From: DTKY01 sp037440765
Lineage (GTDB): Bacteria > Acidobacteriota > Terriglobia > Bryobacterales > Bryobacteraceae
NCBI GenBank assembly: GCA_037440765.1
Contig: JBBITL010000065.1
Location: forward strand, 1 to 25,352
Direction of reading: 5' to 3'
DNA: 25,352 nt
Below, one piece after another: positions 14,930 through 24,200 of this stretch (positions are counted from its first letter, which is position 1; every line of letters begins with the position of its first letter). The notes beneath the pieces were generated by a model. It ran no database searches. It saw only the letters and a program-made list of their open reading frames with translations, and was not told the DNA's origin. The position numbers and the translations under genes are program-made.

Positions 14930-16168
14930 ATGGAACGGGTTCTTGCGATCCTGCTGGCTGGCGGGGCGGGAGAGAGGCTCTACCCGCTGACCCGGCACAC
15001 CGCCAAGCCCGCCGTGCCATTCGGCGGCGTCTACCGCATCATCGACATCACGCTGTCGAACTGCATCAACTCCAGCATCCGGCGCATCTTCATACTAACA
15101 CAGTACAAAGCGCTCGAACTCAACCGGCACATCCGCGAGGGCTGGCGCATACTCTCGCCGGAACTGGGGGAGTTTATCGAGCTGGTGCCCCCCATGAAGC
15201 GCATGCGGGACGACTGGTACCTGGGCACAGCCGACGCCGTATACCAGAACATTCCGAGCATCGTGGCCGAAGGAAGCGAGTTCAGCCTGATCCTTGCCGG
15301 CGACCACATCTACAAGATGGACTACGCCGACATGCTTGACTGGCACATCTCCCGCCGGGCGGACATCTCGCTGGCCACCATACAGGTGCGGCCCGAGCAG
15401 GCGCACCGCTTCGGCGTAATCCGGATCAGCCGGGACGGACAGGTGCTCGAGTTCGAGGAGAAGCCCCGCCATGGCGCGCCGGCGCCCTCTGCCTTTAACC
15501 CGGAAATGGTGAGCGCCTCCATGGGGGTGTACATCTTCAACACATCCCTGCTGGTGCGCGCCCTGCTCGAGGACGCCGAAGACAACGCCTCCTCGCACGA
15601 CTTCGGCAGGGACATCCTTCCCAAGTGGCTGAACCGGGCGAGGGTAATCGCCTACGACTTCCGCGATCTCAACCGCAAATCCGTTTCCTACTGGCGCGAC
15701 GTGGGAACCCTGGACGCCTACTACGAGGCCAACATGGACCTGGTGGTGGTCACTCCGGAGTTCAACCTTTACGACCGGAACTGGCCCATCCGCACGCGGC
15801 AGTTGCAGCACCCGCCCGCCAAGTTCGTCTTCGCCCAGGCCGGGCGCCGCATGGGCATCGCCCTGGATTCGATTGTATCGGCGGGATGCATCGTGTCGGG
15901 CGGCCGCGTGATCCGCAGCGTGCTCTCGCCCGGCGTGCGGGTGAACAGCTACAGCGAGGTGGACAGCTCCATCCTCATGCACGACGTGGAAGTCGGCCGC
16001 CACAGCCGCATCCGCAACGCCATCCTGGACTCAGGCGCGAAGATCGAGGAGGGAACCACCATCGGTTACGACCTGGAGGCTGACCGGGCGCGCGGCTACG
16101 TCGTGAGCGAAGGGGGAGTGGTCGTAGTTCCATCCGAGGCGGAGAGTTACGCTACCATAGCAGTTTAG
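14930..16168 (+). CDS. glgC: Glucose-1-phosphate adenylyltransferase (ADP-glucose pyrophosphorylase)
   Basis: The 412-residue enzyme makes ADP-glucose from ATP and glucose-1-phosphate, the committed step of bacterial glycogen synthesis. The N-terminal nucleotidyltransferase has ILLAGGAGERLYPLT, AKPAVPFGGVYRIIDI, NCINSS, DWYLGTADAVYQN and ILAGDHIYKMDY. The middle has FEEKP and the substrate region around SMGVYIFN and YWRDVGTLDAYYEANM. A C-terminal left-handed beta-helix follows (about 290-400, with SAGCIVSGGRVIRSVLSPGV). Its length is normal for GlgC (about 420). No clear Shine-Dalgarno site precedes the ATG. The next gene, eno, begins 34 bases downstream. Carbon-storage control by sugar-phosphate effectors is family knowledge, not visible here. 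Confidence 0.95.
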   Translation: MERVLAILLAGGAGERLYPLTRHTAKPAVPFGGVYRIIDITLSNCINSSIRRIFILTQYKALELNRHIREGWRILSPELGEFIELVPPMKRMRDDWYLGTADAVYQNIPSIVAEGSEFSLILAGDHIYKMDYADMLDWHISRRADISLATIQVRPEQAHRFGVIRISRDGQVLEFEEKPRHGAPAPSAFNPEMVSASMGVYIFNTSLLVRALLEDAEDNASSHDFGRDILPKWLNRARVIAYDFRDLNRKSVSYWRDVGTLDAYYEANMDLVVVTPEFNLYDRNWPIRTRQLQHPPAKFVFAQAGRRMGIALDSIVSAGCIVSGGRVIRSVLSPGVRVNSYSEVDSSILMHDVEVGRHSRIRNAILDSGAKIEEGTTIGYDLEADRARGYVVSEGGVVVVPSEAESYATIAV

Positions 16169-16202
16169 TCCCAACACGCAGTCCTTCAAAGGAGCTCATT
16201 CC

Positions 16203-17486
16203 ATGGAAATTGTGAAAATCACCGGCAGGGAAATACTGGACTCACGAGGCAACCCCACGGTGGAAGCCGACGTTTGGCTGGCTGACGGCAGCTTCGGGCG
16301 GGCCGCAGTGCCCTCCGGGGCTTCGACGGGCGAGCACGAGGCGGTGGAGCTGCGCGACGGCGACAAGTCGCGCTACCTGGGCAAGGGCACGCTTAAGGCC
16401 GCCGGGAACATCTGCGGAGAACTCGCGCAGTGCGTCATTGGAATGGACGCCTCCTGCCAGGAGGAGATCGACAGGAGGATGATCGCGCTCGACGGCACGC
16501 CCAACAAGGGGAGGCTCGGCGCCAACGCGCTGCTGGCCGTCTCCATGGCGGTGGCGCGCGCCGCGGCGAACTCCCATGACGCGCCGTTGTACCGCTACCT
16601 GGGCGGCGTCTCGGCCGCCATCCTGCCGGTGCCGATGATGAACATCATCAACGGCGGGGCGCACGCCGACAACTCGGTGGACCCGCAGGAGTTCATGGTG
16701 GCGCCCTACGGCGCTCCGTCCTTCTCTGAAGCTCTCCGCATGGGCGCGGAGGTCTTCCACAGCCTGAAAGCCGTCCTGAAGAAGAGGGGTTACTCGACCG
16801 CCGTTGGCGACGAGGGCGGCTTCGCCCCCAGCCTTAAGTCCAACGAGGAGGCGCTGGAGGTGATCCTGGAGGCGATCGGCAAGGCCGGCTACAAGCCGGG
16901 CCAGGACATCGGCCTGACGCTCGACCCGGCGGCCAGCGAGTTCTTCGACAAGGAAAAGGGCAAGTACATCTTCAAGAAGTCCGACAACAGCGAGCGCACA
17001 CCCGACCAGATGGCCGAATTCTGGGCCGGCTGGGTGAGGCAGTACCCGATCGTCTCGATCGAGGACGGCATGGCCGAGGATGACTGGGCCGGATGGAAGA
17101 TGCTCACCGGCATGCTCGGCAACAAGATCCAGCTCGTCGGCGACGACCTGTTCGTCACCAACACCCAGCGCCTGGCGCGCGGGATCAAGGACGGCATCGC
17201 CAATTCGATCCTGATCAAGGTCAACCAGATCGGCACTCTGACCGAAACCCTGGACGCCATGCGCATGGCCGCCGTCGCGGGCTACACCTCCATAGTCAGC
17301 CATCGCTCGGGCGAGACCGAGGACAGCTTCATCGCCGACCTGGCCGTGGCCACCGGCGCCGGGCAGATCAAGACCGGCTCGGCCAGCCGCACGGACCGCA
17401 TCTGCAAGTACAACCAGTTGCTGCGCATCGAGCAGGAGCTCGGCAGCTCGGCCAAGTACGCCGGCCGCGCGGCGTTCCGTCAATAG
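16203..17486 (+). CDS. eno: Enolase (phosphopyruvate hydratase)
   Basis: The 427-residue enzyme converts 2-phosphoglycerate to phosphoenolpyruvate. The N-terminus ILDSRGNPTVEADVWL and loop GASTGEHEAVELRDGD are intact. The barrel carries VGDEGGFAP, metal ligands in LTLDPAASEF, SIEDGMAEDDW and LVGDDLFVTN, the catalytic lysine in ILIKVNQIGTLTETL, and SHRSGETED. The late motif reads GSASRTDRICKYNQLLRIE, a small variation on the usual GAPxRSDR. The ATG at 16203 has a clear AAAGGAG site. It lies between glgC and gpmA on the same strand and is probably co-transcribed with gpmA, 9 bases on. Confidence 0.97.
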   Translation: MEIVKITGREILDSRGNPTVEADVWLADGSFGRAAVPSGASTGEHEAVELRDGDKSRYLGKGTLKAAGNICGELAQCVIGMDASCQEEIDRRMIALDGTPNKGRLGANALLAVSMAVARAAANSHDAPLYRYLGGVSAAILPVPMMNIINGGAHADNSVDPQEFMVAPYGAPSFSEALRMGAEVFHSLKAVLKKRGYSTAVGDEGGFAPSLKSNEEALEVILEAIGKAGYKPGQDIGLTLDPAASEFFDKEKGKYIFKKSDNSERTPDQMAEFWAGWVRQYPIVSIEDGMAEDDWAGWKMLTGMLGNKIQLVGDDLFVTNTQRLARGIKDGIANSILIKVNQIGTLTETLDAMRMAAVAGYTSIVSHRSGETEDSFIADLAVATGAGQIKTGSASRTDRICKYNQLLRIEQELGSSAKYAGRAAFRQ

Positions 17487-17495
17487 GGGGATGGC

Positions 17496-18245
17496 ATGTA
17501 TAAGGTCGTATTGCTGAGACACGGCGAGAGCGAATGGAACGCGGAGAACCGCTTCACCGGCTGGACCGACGTGGACCTCTCCGCCAAGGGCTTCAGCGAA
17601 GCCAGGGAAGCGGGCCAGACGCTGAAGGCCGCCGGCTACACCTTCGACCTGGCCTTCACGTCTGTGCTCAAGCGCGCCATCCGCACACTCTGGATCGTGA
17701 TGGATGAGATGGACCTGATGTGGATACCGGTAGTCCGGGACTGGCGCCTGAACGAGCGCCACTACGGTGCGCTCCAGGGGCTGAACAAGGCGGAGACGGC
17801 TCAGAAGTTCGGCGAGGAACAGGTCAAGATCTGGCGGAGAAGCTACGACATTCCTCCCCCGGCGCTGGAGAAGACCGATCCGCGTTATCCGGGCAACGAT
17901 CCGCGCTACCGGAACCTGAGCGCGGACGAATTGCCGCTGACCGAGTGCCTGAAGGACACGGTGGAACGGTTTCTGCCCTGCTGGCACAACACCATCGGCC
18001 CGGAGATAAGAGCCGGCAAGAAGGTGCTGATCGCGGCGCACGGCAACAGCCTGAGGGCCCTGGTGAAGTACCTCGACAATGTGTCGGACGAGGACATCAT
18101 CGGGCTGAACATCCCCACCGGGATGCCCCTGGTGTACGAACTCGACGCCGGCCTGAGGCCGCTCCGCAACTACTACATAGGCGATCCGGACAAGGTGAAA
18201 GCCGCCATGGACGCCGTCGCCGCCCAGGGCAAGGCCAGGAAGTAG
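17496..18245 (+). CDS. gpmA: 2,3-bisphosphoglycerate-dependent phosphoglycerate mutase
   Basis: The 249-residue enzyme interconverts 3- and 2-phosphoglycerate, the step before enolase. The phosphohistidine motif is LLRHGESEWN (His9), followed by RFTGWTDVDLSAKG, the LNERHYGALQGLNKAE block (Glu87) and IAAHGNSLRALVKYL (His182). Length and the IPTGMPLVYELD tail are standard for cofactor-dependent GpmA. GGGGG precedes the ATG within 9 bases of the enolase stop. Consecutive glycolytic steps being co-encoded fits a single transcript. Confidence 0.96.
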   Translation: MYKVVLLRHGESEWNAENRFTGWTDVDLSAKGFSEAREAGQTLKAAGYTFDLAFTSVLKRAIRTLWIVMDEMDLMWIPVVRDWRLNERHYGALQGLNKAETAQKFGEEQVKIWRRSYDIPPPALEKTDPRYPGNDPRYRNLSADELPLTECLKDTVERFLPCWHNTIGPEIRAGKKVLIAAHGNSLRALVKYLDNVSDEDIIGLNIPTGMPLVYELDAGLRPLRNYYIGDPDKVKAAMDAVAAQGKARK

Positions 18246-18278
18246 ACGCTCTCCTGGCGACGCCTCCTCCCGGTGCGC

Positions 18279-18284
18279 TATCAT
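18279..18284 (+). promoter_or_regulatory. Weak -10-like element before the copper operon
   Basis: TATCAT in the 59-base gap after gpmA is the only -10-like hexamer before the Cys-rich gene. A possible -35, CTGGCG (18254-18259), is 19 bases away and poor. I see no CueR- or CopY-type palindrome. Read-through from gpmA is an alternative. Confidence 0.2.
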
Positions 18285-18304
18285 AAGTGCAGGTGCTGGG
18301 GACG

Positions 18305-18646
18305 ATGAAGGGGATCGCGCTCTCGCTGCTCCTGACGTGGAGCCTGCTGGCGGGTCAGTGTGCGCTCTGCCGGCACGCGCAGGCCCCCGTTCATGATTGC
18401 TGCCAGCCGGCGAAGCCGGAGAGTTGCCACGGCTCCGGAGCGCAGCAGCAGTGCCCGGGCCACGGCCCTGCCTTCGAAACCTACAGCAAGGTTGAGACCC
18501 CAAGCCCCGCCGGCGCAGTCCAGCCCGTCTGCGAGACGTCGCCCGCTCCAGCCGCGGCGCCGGCGGCTGCTTCCGGCCTCCGTAGCGAACACGCCCAACC
18601 ACCGCCACCCGAGCGGTTTCTGCTGACCACTGTCCTGCTGATCTGA
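18305..18646 (+). CDS. Small secreted Cys/His-rich protein at head of copper operon
   Basis: I do not recognise a named family. The 113-residue product begins with a signal-like segment (MKGIALSLLLTWSLLAGQ). It has seven cysteines (19, 22, 32, 33, 41, 50, 76) and four nearby histidines (24, 30, 42, 53) in the pattern CxxCxH...H-x-CC...CH...CPGH, then a Pro/Ala-rich low-complexity region. It ends in a hydrophobic stretch RFLLTTVLLI. The Cys/His clustering suggests metal binding in the periplasm, and position directly before the Cus-type pump suggests a chaperone or sensor role like that of CusF, without sequence relation. The ATG at 18305 is preceded by GGGGAC. There is no proper lipobox (the residue before Cys19 is Gln). 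Confidence 0.65.
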   Translation: MKGIALSLLLTWSLLAGQCALCRHAQAPVHDCCQPAKPESCHGSGAQQQCPGHGPAFETYSKVETPSPAGAVQPVCETSPAPAAAPAAASGLRSEHAQPPPPERFLLTTVLLI

Positions 18647-18685
18647 CCCTTCCTTTCTCGCGGCTTCTGAGAGAGGAGGATCATT

Positions 18686-19942
18686 GTGAAAACAGGACTG
18701 GTCTTTGCTGTAGTTCTACCGTTGGTTTGCTTGCCGGGCGCGCGCGCCCAGCAGGCGACTTCGGCCCTGGACGGCCTGGTAGCCGAGGCGCTGCGCAATA
18801 ACCCGGAAATCCTGGCGGCGCAGAAGCGCTACGAGGCCGCGCGCCAGAGGCCCGCCCAGGAGCGCAGCCTTCCCGATCCCATGCTCTCGCTCGGCTACAC
18901 GGCGAGCGGGAGCCCCCGGCCCGTCGCCGGGCTGGGTATGGAGCCGACCAGCAACGCGGGCGTGATGCTGACCCAGGAGTTTCCCTTCCCCGGAAAGCGC
19001 AAGCTGATGGGGGAGATCGCGGGCAAAGAGGCCGGCGCCGAGTTCCAGGAATACCAAGCGGTCCAACTCCGTGTGGTCTCGCGGCTGAAGCAGGCCTACC
19101 ACAGGTTGCACTACACCTACGAGATTATCGGCGTGCTCCGGGAGAACCAGGACGTCGTACGCCGGATGCGCGAGATCACCGAGGCGCGCTATTCGGCTGG
19201 GCGGGCCGAGCAACAAGACATTTTCAAGGCGCAGACGCTGGTCTCGCTGCTCGAAACGCGCATACTCCGCCTGGAGCAGGACAAGCGCAGCACGGAGGCC
19301 GAGATCAACAACGTGCTGGCGCGCCCGCCCGGTTCGCCGGTCACGAGGCCCGAGGGCGCCGGTCCCCCGCCGCTCAAGGTTCCGCTCGATCGGCTGCTGG
19401 CGGCGGCCCAGGCCAACTCGCCGGAGATCGGCCGCGCCGAGAAGCTCATCCAGAAGTCCGAGCTCTCGGTGCGTCTCGCCCGCAAGGAGTTCTATCCCGA
19501 CTACTCGCTCTCGGCTGGCTACTACAACATGGGCCGCATGCCCGACATGTACATGTTCCGCCTGGATTTAAAGCTGCCGGCCTGGAGCTTCCGCAAGGAG
19601 CGCGCCGGCCTGGCCGAGAGCGTCGCCGCCGTGAGCCGCGCGCGGAGGGAGTTCGAGGCCTCCTCGCGGGAGATCCACTTCCGCATCGAGGAGGATTTCC
19701 AGGCGGTCCGGACGTCGGCCAGCCTGGCGCGGCTGTACACGGACACTGTGATACCTCAGGCCGGGCTCGCCGTTGAATCCTCCCTCGCCTCCTATCAGAC
19801 CGGCGCGGTCGACTTCCTGAACGTGCTCACCAATCTCATGGCGAAGTTCGAGTTCGAGGAGGAGCTGCGGGAAGCGCGCATGGAAGGCCACCTGGCGCTG
19901 GTGCGGCTGGAGGAGAAAACAGGTTTGAGGTTGGCCCAATAG
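18686..19942 (+). CDS. CusC/TolC-family outer-membrane efflux channel
   Basis: The 418-residue protein has a signal peptide (MKTGLVFAVVLPLVCLPGARA) and the repeated helical pattern of outer-membrane efflux proteins. Helices include LVAEALRNNPEILAAQKRYEAARQRP, LKQAYHRLHYTYEIIGVLREN and the second-repeat counterpart LLAAAQANSPEIGRAEKLIQKSEL. The FPFPGKRKL motif is typical of metal-efflux TolC homologues. There is no lipobox, unlike E. coli CusC. The start is a GTG at 18686 with GAGGAGG upstream. It should form the outer-membrane exit duct for the downstream adaptor and pump. Confidence 0.92.
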   Translation: MKTGLVFAVVLPLVCLPGARAQQATSALDGLVAEALRNNPEILAAQKRYEAARQRPAQERSLPDPMLSLGYTASGSPRPVAGLGMEPTSNAGVMLTQEFPFPGKRKLMGEIAGKEAGAEFQEYQAVQLRVVSRLKQAYHRLHYTYEIIGVLRENQDVVRRMREITEARYSAGRAEQQDIFKAQTLVSLLETRILRLEQDKRSTEAEINNVLARPPGSPVTRPEGAGPPPLKVPLDRLLAAAQANSPEIGRAEKLIQKSELSVRLARKEFYPDYSLSAGYYNMGRMPDMYMFRLDLKLPAWSFRKERAGLAESVAAVSRARREFEASSREIHFRIEEDFQAVRTSASLARLYTDTVIPQAGLAVESSLASYQTGAVDFLNVLTNLMAKFEFEEELREARMEGHLALVRLEEKTGLRLAQ

Positions 19943-19959
19943 CGGATTTGGAGATTGCC

Positions 19960-21225
19960 ATGAAGAAGCTGCTGATCGTCATTGTGCTGGCCGCGGCGGT
20001 TGCGGCCGGCTGGTACGGATACCGGCGCTGGAACTCCGGCGATTCCGCCGGCGGCGGCCAAGGCGAAACCCAACGCATCCTGTACTCCCACTGCCCGATG
20101 CATCCGGAGTACCACTCGGACCGTCAGGGCGACTGCCCCATCTGCGGCATGCGTCTCCAGCCGGTCTACGAGAATCCCCCGGCGGTGAAACCCGCCGCCT
20201 CCGGGCACGTGCACATCTCGCCCGAGCGCCAGCAACTGATCGGCGTCCGGCTGGGAGAGGCCGTCATGGAGTCCGCGGGGCGCACCATCCGCGTGGTGGG
20301 AAGGGTATCGCTCGACGAGACGCGGGTGGTGAAGATCCACCCCCGCGTGGAGGGATGGATCGAGGGCGTGCAGGCGGACTTCCTGGGACAGCACGTCCGC
20401 AAAGGGCAGCCGCTGTTGACGCTATACAGCCCCGAACTCCTGGCAACCCAGCAGGAGTATCTGCTGGCCCTCAAGGCCAAAGAGATCATGAGCCACAGCT
20501 CGATGGAGAGCATGCGGGGCGACAGCGACACGCTTGTTCAAGCCGCCCGGCGCAGGCTGGAGCTGTGGGACTTGAGCGAGGGCCAGATCCAAGCCGTCGA
20601 GCGCAACCGCAAGCCATCGGCGACCATCACGCTTTACGCGCCCGCCTCGGGCTACGTCATCGCCCGCAACGCCTACGACAAGCAGAAGGTCACGCCCGAA
20701 ACGGAACTCTTCACTGTGGCGGACCTGAGCCGTGTCTGGGTCATGGCCGGCATCTTCGAAGCCGACATCCCGCTCATCTCCATGGGACAGCCGGCGCGGG
20801 TGCTGCTCGCCTTCCCATCCACCCGGACGTTTCCGGCCAAAGTCGACTACATCCAGCCTTCGCTCGACCCCGCCACCAGGACCTTGCAGGTGCGCCTCAC
20901 GCTCGATAACCCGCACACGCTGCTTAAGCCGGAGATGTTCGTGAACGTGGAGTTCGCAGTCGGCGCCGCGCGGCGGCTGATGGTTCCAGCCAGCGCCGTG
21001 CTCGACTCCGGTCTCGCCAGGACGGTCTTCGTGGACCGCGGGGACGGGTACTTCGAGCCCCGCCGTGTCCAGACCGGCGAGAGGACGGACGACAAGGTCG
21101 AGATCGTGAGCGGCCTCTCGGCCGGGGAGCGGATCGTCGTCTCCGGCACCTTCATGGTCGACTCCGAAAGCCAGCTCAAGGCCGCCATGGCCGGAATGAA
21201 GCGCGATGATCAACACAGTCATTGA
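19960..21225 (+). CDS. CusB-like periplasmic adaptor with heavy-metal-binding domain
   Basis: The 421-residue membrane-fusion protein begins with one hydrophobic anchor (MKKLLIVIVLAAAVAAGWYG). Residues about 41-68 form a heavy-metal-binding domain: YSHCPMHPEYH and DCPICGMRLQP, with Cys45, Met47, His48, Cys59, Cys62 and Met64 as likely ligands. The adaptor body follows: barrel-sandwich halves (VVKIHPRVEGWIEG; TLYAPASGYVIARNAYD), an alpha-helical hairpin between them, and a beta-barrel/membrane-proximal region (VWVMAGIFEADIPLI; GLSAGERIVVSGTFMVDSES). I chose the ATG at 19960, six bases after GGAG. It overlaps the pump gene by 20 bases. The role is to hand Cu/Ag to the pump and link it to the outer channel. 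Confidence 0.93.
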   Translation: MKKLLIVIVLAAAVAAGWYGYRRWNSGDSAGGGQGETQRILYSHCPMHPEYHSDRQGDCPICGMRLQPVYENPPAVKPAASGHVHISPERQQLIGVRLGEAVMESAGRTIRVVGRVSLDETRVVKIHPRVEGWIEGVQADFLGQHVRKGQPLLTLYSPELLATQQEYLLALKAKEIMSHSSMESMRGDSDTLVQAARRRLELWDLSEGQIQAVERNRKPSATITLYAPASGYVIARNAYDKQKVTPETELFTVADLSRVWVMAGIFEADIPLISMGQPARVLLAFPSTRTFPAKVDYIQPSLDPATRTLQVRLTLDNPHTLLKPEMFVNVEFAVGAARRLMVPASAVLDSGLARTVFVDRGDGYFEPRRVQTGERTDDKVEIVSGLSAGERIVVSGTFMVDSESQLKAAMAGMKRDDQHSH

Positions 21226-24200
21226 GTTTTCGGCGCGAAACAAATTCGTGGTCTTCGTGCTGGTGGCGGCGGCCGTGCTGGCCGGACTGTGGGCCATGCG
21301 CAACGTGCCCCTGGACGCCATCCCCGACCTGAGCGAAACCCAGGTGATCGTTTACGCCCGCTGGGACCGCAGCCCGGACATCATCGAAGACCAGGTGACC
21401 TACCCCATCGTGACCGCCATGCGGTCTGCCCCCAAAGTGCGCACCGTGCGCGGGTTTTCCGACTTCGGCTACTCCTACATCTACGTCATCTTCGAGGACG
21501 GCACGGACCTGTACTGGGCGAGGAGCCGGACGCTTGAGTACCTCTCCGGCGTGCTGCCCCGGCTGCCGGCCGGGGTCCGCACGGAACTGGGACCGGACGC
21601 CACGGGGCTCGGCTGGGTGTTCCAGTACGCGCTGGTGGACACCACCGGCCGGAGAAACCTGGCCGAGTTGCGCTCGCTCCAGGACTGGTATCTCCGCTTT
21701 CACCTGCAATCCGTGCCCGGAGTGTCCGAGGTGGCGCCGATCGGCGGCTTTGTCCGGCAGTATCAGGTGAACGTGGACCCCGCGCGCCTGCAAGCCTACA
21801 ACATCCCCATCGCCCGCGTCGTGGACGCCGTGCGCGCCGGCAACAACGACGTCGGCGGTCGCCTGGTGGAGTTCAGCGGGGCCGAGTACATGGTGCGCGG
21901 GCGCGGCTACGCCCAGAGCACCAGCGACATCGGGGATATCGTGGTGGCGGCCAGCCAGAACCACGTCCCCATTCGCGTCCGCGACCTGGGGCAGGTTGTG
22001 CTGGGCCCCGACCTGCGGCGCGGCGTCGCGGACCTGGACGGCAAGGGCGACACCGTCAGCGGCATAGTCGTAATGCGGCAGGGGGAGAACGCCCTCCAGG
22101 TGATCGAGCGCGTTAAGGCCAAGCTCGAGGAGATCGAGCCGGGGCTGCCCGACGGCGTCGAGATCATCACGGCCTACGACCGCAGCGACCTGATCCTCCG
22201 CTCCATCGCCACCCTCAGGAAGACGCTCACCGAAGAACTGATCGTCGTCTCGCTCGTCATCCTGGTCTTTCTCTGGCACATCCCCAGCGCCATCATCCCG
22301 GTGGTCACCATCCCCATCGCCATCATCATCTCCTTCATCCCGATGCAGGCGATGGGGCTGACCACCAACATCATGTCGCTGGGAGGAATCGCCATCGCCA
22401 TCGGGGCCATGGTGGACGCCGCCATAGTCGTGGTCGAGCAAACGCACAAGCGCCTGGAGGAATGGGAACGGACCGGCAGGCGCGAGGACTACCACGAGGT
22501 GGTGATCGGCGCGGTGAAGGAGGTGGGCGGTCCCAGCTTCTTCGCGCTGCTGGTGATCGCCGTGTCCTTTCTCCCTGTGCTGACCCTGGAGGCCCAGGAA
22601 GGACGGCTGTTCAAGCCGCTCGCCTACACCAAGAACCTCTCCATGATCGTGGCCGCCGTGCTGGCCATCACACTCGACCCGGCCATGCGGCTGCTGTTCA
22701 CCCACATGAGGAACTTCGAGTTCCGGCCGCGGTTTCTGGCGCGCGCCGCCAACGCCGTGCTGGTGGGCAGGATCCGCCCGGAAGAGAGCCACCCCGTCAG
22801 CCGCCTCCTTATCCGCCTCTACGAACCGGTGTGCGTCTGGAGCCTGCGCTGGAAGTGGCTGGTGATCGGCGGAGCCGTCGCAGCCATGATCGCCACCGTG
22901 CCCGTCTACCGCAGGCTCGGCTCGGAGTTCATGCCCCCGCTCGACGAAGGCTCGCTGCTCTACATGCCGTCCACGCTGCCGGGCATCTCGGTCACCGAGG
23001 CGCAGCACCTGTTGCAGGTCACCGACCGGATCATCCTTCAGTTCCCCGAGGTCGAGCGGGTCTTCGGCAAGGCCGGCCGGGCGGAGACGTCCACCGACCC
23101 GGCGCCGCTTTCGATGATCGAAACCGTCATCCTTCTGAAGCCGCGCGACCAGTGGCGCAAGCGGGACACCTGGTACTCGTCCTGGGCGCCGGAGTGGGCG
23201 AGGTCCGTCCTCCGCCACATCACGCCGGATCACATCTCGACCCAGGATCTGGTGAGCGAGCTCGACGCGGCGCTCCAGATCCCCGGCGCGTCCAACGCCT
23301 GGACCATGCCCATCAAGAACCGCATCGACATGCAGACCACCGGAATCCGGACTCCGGTCGGCATCAAGATTTTCGGGGCCGACATAGACCAGATTCAGCG
23401 GATCGGCGCCGGGATCGAGCGCCTGCTGCCCCAGGTCGCCGGCACACGCAGCGTCTTCGCCGAGCGCGCCGCTGGCGGCTACTTCCTGGACGTCGAGTGG
23501 AAGCGCGGCGAACTGGCCCGCTACGGGCTGAGCATCGACGACGCTCAGATGGTGGTGATGAGCGCCGTCGGCGGCGAGAACGTCACCACCACGGTGGAGG
23601 GCCGGGAGAGATATCCGGTGAACATCCGTTACCTCAGGGACTTCCGCAGCGATCTGAACGCCCTGGAGCGGGTGCTGGTTCCCGCCATGGACGGGCGTCT
23701 ACAGGTGCCCGTCTCGCAGCTCGCCGACGTCCGGCTGGTCTCCGGCCCCTCCATGTACCGCAACGAGGACGGCCTGTTGAGCGGCTACGTCTATGTGGAC
23801 CTGGCCGGCCGCGACGTGGGCGGCTATGTGGAAGAGGCCCGCGCGCTGTTGCGTGACAGGCTCCAGTTGCCGCCGGGCTACTCCATCTCCTGGAGCGGGC
23901 AGTTCGAGGCCATGCAGCGGGTCAGGGAGCGGCTCCTCGTGGTGGTCCCCCTGACCCTGTTCCTGGTGCTGGTGCTGCTCTACATGAACACCAGGAGCAC
24001 CGCCAAGGCCCTGATCGTCCTGCTGTCCGTGCCCTTCTCCGCGGTGGGCGCAATCTGGCTGCTCTACCTGCTCGGCTACGACATGAGCGTCGGCGTGTGG
24101 GTCGGCCTGATCGCCCTGATGGGCGTGGACGCGGAGACCGGCGTGTTCATGCTGCTCTACCTCGACCTCTCCTATGAGCAGGCCAGGAAGGAGGGCCGGC

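Noticed and set aside
18246..18304. CueR/CopY-type metal operator before the copper operon
   Set aside because: No dyad of the expected spacing is visible in the gap; the sequence is short and GC-rich.
16242..18608. A 788-codon open frame on the minus strand opposite eno and gpmA
   Set aside because: It lies antisense to two unmistakable glycolytic genes, has low-complexity His/Arg/Val-rich composition and no start signal. Long antisense frames are expected in GC-rich coding DNA.
21176..23233. A 685-codon open frame on the minus strand opposite cusA
   Set aside because: It is His/Asp/Gly-rich shadow translation of the pump gene with no domain; the plus-strand CusA match is complete.
23150..23260. 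Insertion in CusA as a novel domain
   Set aside because: The loop is longer than in E. coli CusA, but loops of this kind occur in other heavy-metal RND pumps, so it is subfamily variation.
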